Positions 24,295-33,400 of a DNA stretch of 33,966 nt are shown in pieces; within the stretch, counting starts at the first letter, position 1, and the number at the start of each line of letters is the position of its first letter. The notes beneath the pieces were generated by a model, which did not search any database, had not been told where the DNA came from, and saw nothing but the letters and a program-made list of their open reading frames with translations. The DNA is from Chlorobiota bacterium (lineage in GTDB: Bacteria > Bacteroidota > Bacteroidia > Bacteroidales > F082): positions 1 to 33,966 of the forward strand of contig JAUVKF010000039.1 in NCBI GenBank assembly GCA_030596395.1, given 5' to 3'. The position numbers and the translations under genes are program-made.

Positions 24295-25155
24295 ATGATG
24301 AAGTATTTTCAAAATTTTATAATCACCGCGCTGGTAATTGCATCAAGTTTTACCACTAATGCACAGTCGGGTTCCTATAATGGTTTTACTAATGATGAGA
24401 CCGTATTGTACACCATGAACAAACAGGTTGGGCAGTTCGTGAAACGGTTTAACATGGAGGAAGACCAGTTTGGGAAGGATTTATCTAAAACAGATAAACG
24501 ATATCATAGTAGTGAACTGCGCGAGAACCTGCTTCCCGGGATGTTCGACAAATACAACCCACGCACATCCGGTACGCTTAAAACTTATTTTGTTGATGAT
24601 GTAACAAAGACTGATAATCCGGTTTTTTTAAACTTCCTGGATAAGAACTGGTATGCCGAAGTGTCGGCCACGTTTACGGCCAATGGCGATGAAGTAAACA
24701 TCATTTTGTATTTGACACTAGAAGAGGAAAACCTGGGTTCAAAATGGATAATCAGCAATGTTTGGTATAGCTATTTTCCAAGGTTATTCCCAACCCCTGA
24801 TTCAACTGATCAATCAAGATACTTCCTGCATCCTATGAGCCATGAGTTGGATTTCATGAACCTGCACAAGGCTTTGGAAAGGCCGGAACGTATTCAATAT
24901 TATGCTTCAAACGAATACCGCCCTGATTTTTTAACACTGTTTTTTTACCAGACAAAAATCGGGCAATTGAAATTCAAACAAATCAACGATGTTAAGTTTC
25001 ATTTTTTTCAGATCCCGAACTGGTATTTTGAATTGTCATATTTTAACCGGAACGATACAAATTCAGGGTGGCTGATCTCTAACCTGAAGTACATCAACGA
25101 TGATGAAAAGAAAGAGTTGATCAAAACATATAACTTATGTACCTCAAAAGAATAA
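24295..25155 (+). CDS. Secreted protein of unknown function next to the LRR gene
   Basis: 286 residues with a cleavable Sec signal (MMKYFQNFIITALVIASSF, cleavage near TNAQSG). No domain is recognised. The mature protein is rich in aromatics and Asp/Asn, with a central strand-rich part (WYAEVSATFTANGDEVNIIL, SKWIISNVWYSYFPRLF) and a later repeat of similar layout (WYFELSYFNRND, SGWLISNLKYIND). The paired SKWIISNV and SGWLISNL segments suggest an internal duplication. The last 19 bases overlap the start of the LRR gene, implying co-translation and probably a joint role at the cell surface or in the periplasm. The first ATG is used; a second follows immediately. Confidence 0.72.
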   Translation: MMKYFQNFIITALVIASSFTTNAQSGSYNGFTNDETVLYTMNKQVGQFVKRFNMEEDQFGKDLSKTDKRYHSSELRENLLPGMFDKYNPRTSGTLKTYFVDDVTKTDNPVFLNFLDKNWYAEVSATFTANGDEVNIILYLTLEEENLGSKWIISNVWYSYFPRLFPTPDSTDQSRYFLHPMSHELDFMNLHKALERPERIQYYASNEYRPDFLTLFFYQTKIGQLKFKQINDVKFHFFQIPNWYFELSYFNRNDTNSGWLISNLKYINDDEKKELIKTYNLCTSKE

Positions 25156-27794
25156 TTCTAATTTCGATCCTGCTTACCGGATTTTCCCTGGTCAATAAGG
25201 CACAGGAAGCTGTTTCGTTAACTACTGAAGAAATTGATGAATACAAAGAACAGAGCAAGCAACTTATTCAGTTTCTTGAAGGCACACTGAACTTTTTGGG
25301 TGACCCCAGGGAAGTTCCTTCTGAAAAGGACATCATCATCAACCAGAGCTTTGTAAAAATATTTCAAAGTGATGAAACCCAAATAGAAGATGATCTCGAT
25401 CCTAATCGTATGATGGCCCTGAACAAAGATGTACAGGCTTATTTAAAAGATGTGGACTTTTTCTTCACGGAAGTACAGTTTTCATTTGAGATAAATGCTG
25501 TTGATCAATTGGTTAACGACAATGGACAAATGGTTTTTAAAATTTCGTTAAACCGCAATCTGAAAGGAATAACTGTTGACCTTGACACCATCGAAAATAA
25601 CCAGATCAGGTATGTGGAAATCAACCTGAACCCAGTACAAAAAGATTTGAAGATTGCCAGTATTTACACCACAAAACCCGACCAGAAAGAAGAAATGCGA
25701 TACTGGTGGAAACACATGGCCGAAAGCTGGAAAAAATATTTTGGTGAATCCCTTCTGGTTTATGACACCCTCCCTTTCCATAAGATAAATGATTTTACTG
25801 ACAGTGCCCTGATCATCCAGCGCTGGACTGAGGATATCAGAATAGATACCATGCTGGCCTTTGAAGGTGATACCATGTTTATTGATCGTGCAGCAGATTC
25901 TATCCGGTATCTGAGCGACACCGTACTGCTATCAACTACGCATTATTTAAGGGTTACCGACACCATTCCGGTTGATGTATCCATTATTTACCAAAACCTG
26001 CTCCGGTTCAAAGCACAAACCAAAGTGGATATCTCCTGGAATATGTCAATCACCAACCTCAACCCATTGACTGAACTCACCGAACTGAAAGAAATCTATT
26101 TTTCCAATACCCTGATTGATGATGTATCGCCGCTACGTAATCTGAACGACCTAGAATACATTGAATGTTCAGGTTCAAAAGTAAACTCGCTGGAACCATT
26201 ACGCTATGCTTCAAACCTGAAAGAAATCAATTGCCTGGCTACTGCGATTGGTGATGTGGATGTTATTTCAAACCTTAAGAACCTGATCAAACTAAATATT
26301 GGCGAAACCAGAGTGACGAATATTGACACATTAGCCGTATTAACTAACATAAGCCAGCTCGATTTAACAAACCTTCAATTGGATGATTTCGGCGCTTTAA
26401 GCACAATGGAAAACCTTACTTATCTGAATCTTTCCGGTACAAACATCCTATCACTTGAAGCGCTTTCTGATCTATCCAACCTTCAAAACCTGAATATTGG
26501 AAATACACAAATCAATGATGTAGAACCATTAAAAAGTCTAACAGGCCTGTCAATACTTCAGGCAAACTTTTCAAACATCAATGATATCGAAACCCTTTCG
26601 GGGATGGAATCTTTAAAGTTCATCTATTGCGACAATACCGGGATTAATGGTGGCAAGGCGCAAAAATTTATGGCCTCCAACCCAAACTGTCTGGTTATTT
26701 ATAATACTGAAGAATTAAAGCAATGGTGGTACGATTTGCCTCCTGTTTATAAACAAATCACAAAAGAAAGGATCGAGATAAGCGACCCGGTCACAACGGA
26801 ACAATTGCATGCTATCATCAACCAAACGGACATAAACTTATCAGGATATGCTGATATAAACCAGATTGATCCGCTGAAAATGCTTCACCGCATTGAAAAA
26901 CTGAATCTTGAAAACACAAACGTGAGCGACCTGAGCCCATTGAGTAGTTTAAACAATCTTAGTGAGCTGAATATCAATAATACACGAGTTAAAACACTAA
27001 AACCATTAAATGACCTTCAAAACCTGAAATCAGTTAAGTGCGAAAATACGGTGATTACTGATTTGCTTTATCTGGCCAACAGCAGTAATCTTCAGATTGT
27101 TTATTGCGATAGTTCAAAGGTTGATCAAAATAATGTATTGCAATTAAATGATATCCTGCCAGAATGCCTCATAATTTATCAAAGCAGTAATTTGGAAGAT
27201 TGGTGGAATAATCTTGATGGAACCTGGCAGTCGGTTTTTGAAAGCCAGATGAAGTTCGATGGGAATTTTACGGCCGAAAATTTACAAAAACTGGTCAATA
27301 AAGAAAAGATTGAGATTTACGACAACCCGAATATCAGGGATTTATATCCACTTAAACCATTTATGCGTTTAAAGAAATTGACAGTAAGCAACACGCGGGT
27401 CAGTGATATTTCACCATTGAAAAACCTGCCGAATTTAAAAGAGATGAATTTACCCAGCAACCCGATTTTTGAAGTAGCTGACATTGCAGAATTTAATACC
27501 CTTGAAATACTTAACCTGGAAAATACCTCGATTACAGACCTGAAGATTCTTGGTCAGGTAAGCTGGATAATCACACTGAATATTGCGGGAACCAAAGTGA
27601 AAAGGCTGAAAGGAATTGAAGGCATGCAAGGATTGGAAACATTAATGATCAACAACACACAAATCAAAAGTCTGAAAGAGATTGCATATCTTGATAACCT
27701 GAAAGAACTGATATGCTACCGGACAGCGATCAGTAAAAAAAACATGGATAAATTCAGGTTTGATTATCCAGAGATTGAGGTAAATTACTACTAG
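25137..27794 (+). CDS. Secreted modular leucine-rich-repeat protein
   Basis: 885 residues with a Sec signal (MYLKRIILISILLTGFSLVN). An N-terminal non-repeat domain (~24-185) is followed by three modules. Each opens with a Trp-pair motif: YWWKHMAESWKKYF at ~189, QWWYDLPPVYKQ at ~529 and DWWNNLDGTWQSVF at ~688. A spacer follows, then a block of ~22-residue internalin-like LRRs (pattern LxxLxxLxxLxIxxTxIxDIxPL) at about 300-520, 570-680 and 730-885. Blocks close with a similar cap: NPNCLVIY (~516), LPECLIIY (~674) and YPEIEVNYY (~877). This suggests whole-module duplication. There is no T9SS sorting domain, membrane anchor or enzyme domain. LRRs of this kind bind protein or glycan ligands; the ligand is unknown. 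Confidence 0.85.
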   Translation: MYLKRIILISILLTGFSLVNKAQEAVSLTTEEIDEYKEQSKQLIQFLEGTLNFLGDPREVPSEKDIIINQSFVKIFQSDETQIEDDLDPNRMMALNKDVQAYLKDVDFFFTEVQFSFEINAVDQLVNDNGQMVFKISLNRNLKGITVDLDTIENNQIRYVEINLNPVQKDLKIASIYTTKPDQKEEMRYWWKHMAESWKKYFGESLLVYDTLPFHKINDFTDSALIIQRWTEDIRIDTMLAFEGDTMFIDRAADSIRYLSDTVLLSTTHYLRVTDTIPVDVSIIYQNLLRFKAQTKVDISWNMSITNLNPLTELTELKEIYFSNTLIDDVSPLRNLNDLEYIECSGSKVNSLEPLRYASNLKEINCLATAIGDVDVISNLKNLIKLNIGETRVTNIDTLAVLTNISQLDLTNLQLDDFGALSTMENLTYLNLSGTNILSLEALSDLSNLQNLNIGNTQINDVEPLKSLTGLSILQANFSNINDIETLSGMESLKFIYCDNTGINGGKAQKFMASNPNCLVIYNTEELKQWWYDLPPVYKQITKERIEISDPVTTEQLHAIINQTDINLSGYADINQIDPLKMLHRIEKLNLENTNVSDLSPLSSLNNLSELNINNTRVKTLKPLNDLQNLKSVKCENTVITDLLYLANSSNLQIVYCDSSKVDQNNVLQLNDILPECLIIYQSSNLEDWWNNLDGTWQSVFESQMKFDGNFTAENLQKLVNKEKIEIYDNPNIRDLYPLKPFMRLKKLTVSNTRVSDISPLKNLPNLKEMNLPSNPIFEVADIAEFNTLEILNLENTSITDLKILGQVSWIITLNIAGTKVKRLKGIEGMQGLETLMINNTQIKSLKEIAYLDNLKELICYRTAISKKNMDKFRFDYPEIEVNYY

Positions 27795-27814
27795 GCAAAG
27801 GGATAGGCGGAGGC

Positions 27815-27831
27815 AGAGGGGTTTTCCCTCT
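27815..27831. terminator. Weak hairpin after the LRR gene
   Basis: AGAGGG (27815-27820) and CCCTCT (27826-27831) form a 6-bp stem with a 5-base loop, 20 bases after the LRR stop. No T-run follows, so terminator function is uncertain. It sits between convergent genes. Confidence 0.35.
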
Positions 27832-27835
27832 TGGT

Positions 27836-27880
27836 TGTTGTCGACACCAACAACGCTCAGTGGTAGATGTTGGTGCCACC
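27836..27880. repeat. TTGGTGTCGACACCAA-type palindrome cluster
   Basis: TTGTTGTCGACACCAA (27836-27851) is a palindrome with one mismatch. CACCAACA (27845-27852) pairs perfectly with TGTTGGTG (27868-27875), and TGGTGCCACCA (27871-27881) is itself palindromic. It is related to the copy at 24086-24101. Confidence 0.55.
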
Positions 27881-27888
27881 ATCGGTAG

Positions 27889-28362
27889 TCAGTCCTGTTT
27901 TTTTAGGAAGTGATAAAACCCTTCCCCGGCATCCTCCAATATATCCAGAACCAGATCAAATCCATCATCACCGCCATAATATGGATCGGGGACATATCCA
28001 TAGTTGAATTTTTTTGAAAAATTTGTCATCATATGTATTTTATCCAGGTCGGATTTATTCCTGATCAGCTGTTTCAGGTTATCAAGGTTTTCCTGGTCCA
28101 TTGCGATGATGTAATTAAAATGGTCGAAGTCTTCAACTTCAAACTTTCTGCTGATGGAAGTAATGTTAATTCCCCGGTTTTTTGCATGTCGCCGCATCCG
28201 GGCATCGGCTTTTTCGCCCTCGTGCCAGGCCGAGGTTCCGGCTGAATCAATCTCAAAATTATTGCTATCCCCATTTTTTTCAACCAGCGCCTTGAATACA
28301 GCTTCTGCACTGGGTGAGCGGCAAATATTTCCAAGACAGACGAATAGTACTTTTTTCTTCAT
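27889..28362 (-). CDS. Low-molecular-weight protein-tyrosine phosphatase
   Basis: The 157-residue protein begins with the phosphate-binding loop CLGNICRS (Cys9 nucleophile, Arg15) directly after the first strand. It has the general-acid Asp126 in VPDPYYGG, the usual signature of the LMW-PTP family. Intermediate blocks DSAGTSAWHEGEKAD and RGINITSISRKFE are standard. Such enzymes remove phosphate from tyrosine-phosphorylated proteins and, in other bacteria, act with exopolysaccharide kinases, but no capsule gene is nearby. An arsenate reductase role is less likely because the three-Cys arrangement of ArsC is absent. Upstream it borders palindromic repeat copy A; downstream it is convergent with the LRR gene. 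Confidence 0.93.
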   Translation of the reverse strand: MKKKVLFVCLGNICRSPSAEAVFKALVEKNGDSNNFEIDSAGTSAWHEGEKADARMRRHAKNRGINITSISRKFEVEDFDHFNYIIAMDQENLDNLKQLIRNKSDLDKIHMMTNFSKKFNYGYVPDPYYGGDDGFDLVLDILEDAGEGFYHFLKKQD

Positions 28363-28377
28363 TTATTCTTTTTCGTT

Positions 28378-28435
28378 ATTACGCTAAGAACTGCGGAGGT
28401 TCGCTGAGAGAACCCTTGGCGAAACTCTACGTAAT
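28378..28435. repeat. Palindromic repeat, copy A
   Basis: The ends ATTACG (28378-28383) and CGTAAT (28430-28435) are inverted repeats. An inner GGTTC/GAACC pair flanks the loop. It contains the 17-base core GAACYKCNGAGGTYCGC at 28388-28404, shared with copies B and C in the same orientation. Confidence 0.7.
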
Positions 28436-28490
28436 AGCTTTATTTTTATTTTCAACTTTCTTATTAACTTGTTTACTATGATGTAAAACT

Positions 28491-28580
28491 ATTACGCTAA
28501 GCCACGCAAAGAACCGCCGAGGTCCGCAGAGAAAATACCTTTGCGGTTCTTTGCGAAAAACTTAGCGTAGCTTTGCGTTA
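28491..28580. repeat. Palindromic repeat, copy B (long hairpin)
   Basis: Outer arms TACGCTAAG (28493-28501) and CTTAGCGTA (28561-28569) match perfectly. Inner arms CGCAAAGAACCGC (28505-28517) and GCGGTTCTTTGCG (28543-28555) form a perfect 13-bp stem. The 25-base loop and the end of the left inner arm hold the shared core (28511-28527). There is no T-run. It ends 11 bases from the stop of the GxxExxY pseudogene. Confidence 0.8.
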
Positions 28581-28591
28581 CAGCCTTAAAA

Positions 28592-28969
28592 CTACAAATT
28601 GTTCACAAATCTTCTAATTCCTTCCTTTAGCAAAGGAACATTAAAATTAATAAGCAATCCGAGTTTGTAATCTCCAAGTTTGAGATAAGTCAATATTTGG
28701 GCTTCATGTACATCAATAATTGCATCTACTGTTTTGATTTCAACCACTACTTTATTCTCCACCAATAGATCAATTCGATAACCATGATCAAGTTTTACAT
28801 CTTTGTAAACAATTGGCATTGGTTTTTCTTTTTCAACCTTCAACCCGCTTTCAAAAAGTTCATAATACAAACACTCCTGATAGGCAGATTCCAGAAGACC
28901 GGGACCAAGTGCTTTATGGACTTCAATAGCTTTTCCGATGATGATTTTTTAAATTTCGTTTTCTGTCAT
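28592..28969 (-). pseudogene. GxxExxY family (PD-(D/E)XK_3) gene with nonsense mutation
   Basis: Reading leftward from ATG 28969: MTENEI, then TAA (28951-28949), then an uninterrupted frame to the stop at 28592 that gives the normal ~125-residue family length. The family signature sits just after the stop: ALGPGLLESAYQECLYYE. The restriction-enzyme-like core follows with HGYRIDLLVENKVVVEIKTV (Asp and Glu-x-Lys), then LTYLKLGDYKLGLLINF. TCA to TAA at codon 7 would be one change; all else looks intact, so the loss is recent. The nearest possible restart is a TTG at 28870, after the signature. Members are often multicopy in Bacteroidota; their role is unknown. Palindromic repeats lie on both sides. 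Confidence 0.85.
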
Positions 28970-28996
28970 GATTAATGGTTTTGGTTATTATGTGAA

Positions 28997-29056
28997 GTTA
29001 TGCAAAGAACCTCAGAGGTTCGCTGTGAAAAGTCTTTGCGAAATTTTGCGTAATAG
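28997..29056. repeat. Palindromic repeat, copy C
   Basis: GCAAAG (29002-29007) pairs with CTTTGC (29034-29039), and the outer TTATGC/GCGTAA ends are imperfectly inverted. It contains the shared core at 29007-29023. It lies between the start of the GxxExxY pseudogene (27 bases) and the 3' end of the TolC-like gene (4 bases). Confidence 0.7.
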
Positions 29057-29060
29057 CATA

Positions 29061-30389
29061 TCACTCTGAAATAATCCCGCCGGTCAGCCTCAACAACTCG
29101 GTCTGGCTGTCCATCAGGTCGTAAATGGCGTTGAGTTTGTTGGATGAAGCGTTCAAAAAGATCAGCTGAACATCGCGAAAGTTAAATGAATTGATGGTCC
29201 CATTACGGTATTTTTCAGTAGCAATTTCCATGTTCAGTTTTGCGCTTTCAAGATTTACGTTCGCTACTTCAAGTAGTTGCTTCCTTATTCTATACAAATC
29301 AAATTGGTTTACAAGCAGGTTTTCGAGTGTCTGTTTTAATTCCTGGATTTCGAGTTGCCCAATTTGCTCATTAATCTGTGCTGTTTTTATAGTTCTGTGC
29401 GTATTACCCCCATTGAACAAATTAAAGCTCAAGGTAAAATTGGCATAGTAATCCAATGAATATGTATTTGCATCACTTTTTTCAAAATCATACCACCCCT
29501 GGGTGTAATCAGCCCCGGCATTCATCGAAATTGTCGGCCATACATCACTTTTGGCTATACCAATTCCTTTCTTCAGAATTTCCTGATTAATATACTGGTT
29601 TTTCAGATTACTATTATTGGCAAGCATTTTATCCATCATATCCTGAAGATCATAATACTGCAAGTCAACCATAAAACTATCGACCAGTGTAAATTGTACA
29701 TTAGGAGGCTCACCCAATAACAAGTTCAACCTTAAAAAAGCATTTTTAACATTCAGTTCCATTAAAAGATAATTGGTTGAATCGCTGAAAAATGAATTTT
29801 TGGCCTGCAACACTTCAAAGGTTACCGAAGTTCCGATTTCTTTTCGCATCATTTCATACTTGTAACGGTCACCTGAAAGTTTTTTTACTTCCATTAAAAC
29901 CCGCAATCTTTCAATTTGCAGCAAAGCATTATAATATCCCAGAATGATGGCCTGGATAGTATTTTCAACAACAATCGTTGAAAAACCGGCCGAATATTGT
30001 TCCAGCATATCCAGTTTTTGTTTGTTCATAGTTACAGCAAAGCCATCAAACAACAACCACCTCAGATTAACATAAGGAGTTATTTGATTTGAGTAAATAT
30101 CTGTTCGCTTATAGCTAAGCACAGTAGTGTCGAAAAAAGGTGTGTTGTCGTATCGGTTAATGCTGTTTGCGCCAAGCGTGATGGAAGGCCAGCGACCAAC
30201 GGTTCCCTGTTTGTTGTTCAGTTTTGCAATATTGTATTCCTGGTTTGTAATCCTTATTTGAAAGTTGTTATCAAGCCCTTTTATAATCGCATCATCCAAC
30301 GCAAGTGGTTGCTGTGCATTTACTAAATGTGCTGAGACGACAATCAGCAAAACTGTCAGGTAATGGTATTTGTTTTTGAGTCGGGTCAT
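29061..30389 (-). CDS. TolC-family outer membrane efflux protein
   Basis: Forms the outer-membrane exit duct of the tripartite efflux system encoded upstream. The 442-residue protein starts with a Sec signal (KNKYHYLTVLLIVVSAHLVN, cleavage near NAQQ). Two homologous halves follow, typical of TolC: LALDDAIIKGLDNNFQIRIT at the first helix, then long amphipathic helices, the LNLLLGEPPN hairpin, and in the second half GIGIAKSDVWPTISMNAGAD with YANFTLSFNLFNGG. ATEKYRNGTINSFNFRDVQ is the standard last-helix motif. No lipobox Cys, unlike NodT/OprM types. The gene begins 19 bases after the RND stop, in one operon. Confidence 0.92.
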   Translation of the reverse strand: MTRLKNKYHYLTVLLIVVSAHLVNAQQPLALDDAIIKGLDNNFQIRITNQEYNIAKLNNKQGTVGRWPSITLGANSINRYDNTPFFDTTVLSYKRTDIYSNQITPYVNLRWLLFDGFAVTMNKQKLDMLEQYSAGFSTIVVENTIQAIILGYYNALLQIERLRVLMEVKKLSGDRYKYEMMRKEIGTSVTFEVLQAKNSFFSDSTNYLLMELNVKNAFLRLNLLLGEPPNVQFTLVDSFMVDLQYYDLQDMMDKMLANNSNLKNQYINQEILKKGIGIAKSDVWPTISMNAGADYTQGWYDFEKSDANTYSLDYYANFTLSFNLFNGGNTHRTIKTAQINEQIGQLEIQELKQTLENLLVNQFDLYRIRKQLLEVANVNLESAKLNMEIATEKYRNGTINSFNFRDVQLIFLNASSNKLNAIYDLMDSQTELLRLTGGIISE

Positions 30390-30408
30390 TTTATAGGATC
30401 ATTGAAAG

Positions 30409-33400
30409 TTAATCTATCGTTCGCTTACTGTGGATAATTGCTATTTCAACACTTTCGCGTGATGGGACTCTTGAAAGTCGGGCCACAATTTTTGGTGGAA
30501 CCTCACGCTTGGGATCACCCTGTAATACCCACAGATTTATTCGGTTGTATACATATTTTGAATAACGCTTCATGTCATTTAAGAATAAAATGACAAGCGG
30601 TAAGAAGATCAGGATAAAAGCCGTACCCACAAAAACTCCGTAAGCTAAAGCCACTGCCATTGGCACAAGGAACTGTGCCTGGAAACTTCTTTCAAAAATA
30701 ATTGGGTACAAGCCCACAGAAGTAGTGATTGTAGTAAGTACAATAGCCCTGAAACGTGCCATTCCTGTTGCAAAAACCGCCTCTTTAACTTTCATGCCTT
30801 CAATTAACAACGAATTGTATTTAGATAAAAATACTACTGCATCATTAATAATTACACCGGAGAGCGCAAGCATACCCCAGACACTTAACAGTGACACGGG
30901 CACACCTTCAACACCATGCCCCCATATTGCGCCCAGCCATGCCAACGGAATCATCGAAACAATCATCATTCCCTGTGCTACCGATTTAAAATGAAGTATA
31001 ATGATAAGGAACATTAATAGAAAAGCCGGAAGAAAAAACTTTTTTATCTGTTGCATGGTCTCATCACTGTCTTTTTTCTGTCCGAGGTAAGCCACATCAA
31101 TTCCCGGATACCTTGCAAGAAGTTCAGGAACAATTTCTGTTTCTATCTTTTCCTGAATAGGAACTATAGGTGTATCATAGCTAACAACATTGGCATCTAT
31201 CCTGATTTCACGCGCACTGTTGTAATGTTTGATACTCACAGGCCCCCGGTTGATATCATAAGAAGCCAATTCTGACAAAGGATATTCCCCGGCAGGAGTT
31301 TTAATTCGCATGGTTTCCAGTTGCCCCAAATTAATCCTGTCAGATTTTGGGTATCTAACCCAAACACGCAATTCATCTTTTCCATGCTGCAAACGCTGTG
31401 CCTGTCCGCCAAAAAATCCTTGCCGAATTTGGGCTGTAAGGCTTGCTTGTGAAAATCCGAGAAAATAGGCAAGTGGTTTTAATTTCAACTGGACCTCACG
31501 CATCCCGGCAGGATTAATATCAGCAATGTTATTCAGATCTTCTATTTGTTTCAGGCTCTGTATCAAATCTTCTTTTGCATGATTCAAAACCTCTTCATCC
31601 TTACCCAACAAGCTAACTGATATGGGTGTTCCAAAAGTTGCCCTTCCCTGGATAGTGAGCTTTTCGGCTTCCGGCATTTCGCCTACTTTTTTCTGAACAC
31701 GTTTTACAATGTCATAACTGGAAGTTCCGCTGTTTTCGAGGTCGCGTAATATGACAAAGATATTCCCGGCATGTGAACCACGTTCTGTACCGCTAAAAGC
31801 AGAACCGGTTGATACAAATGTGTAATTAACGAAGTTAGTTGTATCACCAAGTTTTTCCATTAATTCATCATTCACCTCCCAGATCATGTTATCAATACGT
31901 TTTAACGACTCAATCGTTTGTGCCTCACCGTCTCCCGGTTTAAAAGCCAGGTCAACGGTAAATTGATCGAAAGGAATTGAAGGAAAAAATGTTGCTTTAA
32001 TTAATTCACCCTTAAATAATCCTGCAGTGATCATGATGAGGAATATGGGTGAAAAAATGAATATGTATTTCCATTTAATCACAAATTTCAATGTGTTGCC
32101 ATAAATATTATTCCGCATAAAATCGAGCACTTTATCCAGAAAATCCCTGATTTTTTTACCGGTATTCTGACGGACGTTTCTTCTTAATACCCAACTACTT
32201 CCAAGGTGAGCAGGAAGTACAAAAAAGGCTTCTAATAACGAGAAGGCGAGAGCGAAAACAACAACAAATGCCATCTCATACATAAACTCCATCCGGCCTT
32301 TAATGAAGAAAAGGGCCGAGAAAATAACAATTGTGGTTGTAACAGATGTAAGAACAGCTGGCATAACCTCCAGGGTACCTTCCAGTGCTGCCCTTCTTGG
32401 AGATTTTCCTTTCTGGAAATGGGTATAGATATTTTCCGCTATTACAATGCCGTCATCCACAAGAATACCGATCACAAGGATCATCCCGAACAAAGAGATC
32501 ATGTTGACCGTGAGACCATAAAATGAACCGAGGATAAACATGGCGCCAAACGATGCCGGAATACCAATAGCTACCCACAAGGAGAGCCGTAAACTAAGGA
32601 AAAGGCCCAGAGTAATAAATATCAACAATAATCCTATTCCGCCATTTTTGTAAAGTAAATTAAGCCGGGCGCCTAATAACTCCAAAAAATCATAAGTAAC
32701 AAATAATTTGGCATCTTCATGTGTTTCATTCCATCTGTCAGCATAATTATTGCAGTAATCAGATATAGCGGCCAGGTCTTCTTCGGGTAATTTAAAAATC
32801 TGGACAGAGATACTTGGCTTTTTATTCATCAATAATGTGCTTGCCACGTCGGCAAACTGAATATTTACTGTGCCAACATCACCAATGGTCAGGTAACTTC
32901 CATCGGGGTTGCCCCTGATGATGATCTGCTCTAATTCTTCAGGTTTAACCGTCCGGTAGCGGCTGCGGATCATGATCTCTTCCTCATCAGAACGAATTTG
33001 TCCACCTGAAATATCCTGGTTGTTTTGGGCAATGGCCCGCGAAACCTCATCAAAGGTCAGCTTATACCTACGAAGGTTTTCTTCTGATATTTCAACGGAA
33101 ATTTCCAAATCAGGAAAACCACCGAATGTTATCTGCGATATAATACCGGAAGTATACAGGTCATACTCAATCTCATTGGCATATTCCTTTAGCGTTAATA
33201 GATCTGCATCTCCTGATAACCCCATGAAAATAGCAAAGGTTGATGAGCGCTGTTTGTTAACAATTGGCTTTTCGGCATCCACTGGGAAAGATGTAATACC
33301 GTCAACAGAATTTTTTACCTCCATTAAGGTTTCATTAATGTCATCTTGGCCTGTAATTTCAACCTGAACAGCGGTAAAGTTTTCAGAAGAAGTGCTGTTT

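Noticed and set aside
27889-28362. Arsenate reductase (ArsC) instead of LMW phosphatase.
   Set aside because: The DPYYGG acid motif and lack of the redox Cys triad fit the phosphatase; no arsenic genes are nearby.
14473-28951. Recoding of TAA as a sense codon, suggested by two genes each with a single internal TAA.
   Set aside because: Many intact genes in the window (DUF177, rpmF, folA, the U32 gene, OYE and others) end at TAA where their families end, so TAA is an ordinary stop here.
28378-29056. The three repeats as a CRISPR array.
   Set aside because: Unequal spacing (a gene lies between B and C), strong palindromy, copies that differ from one another, and no cas genes.
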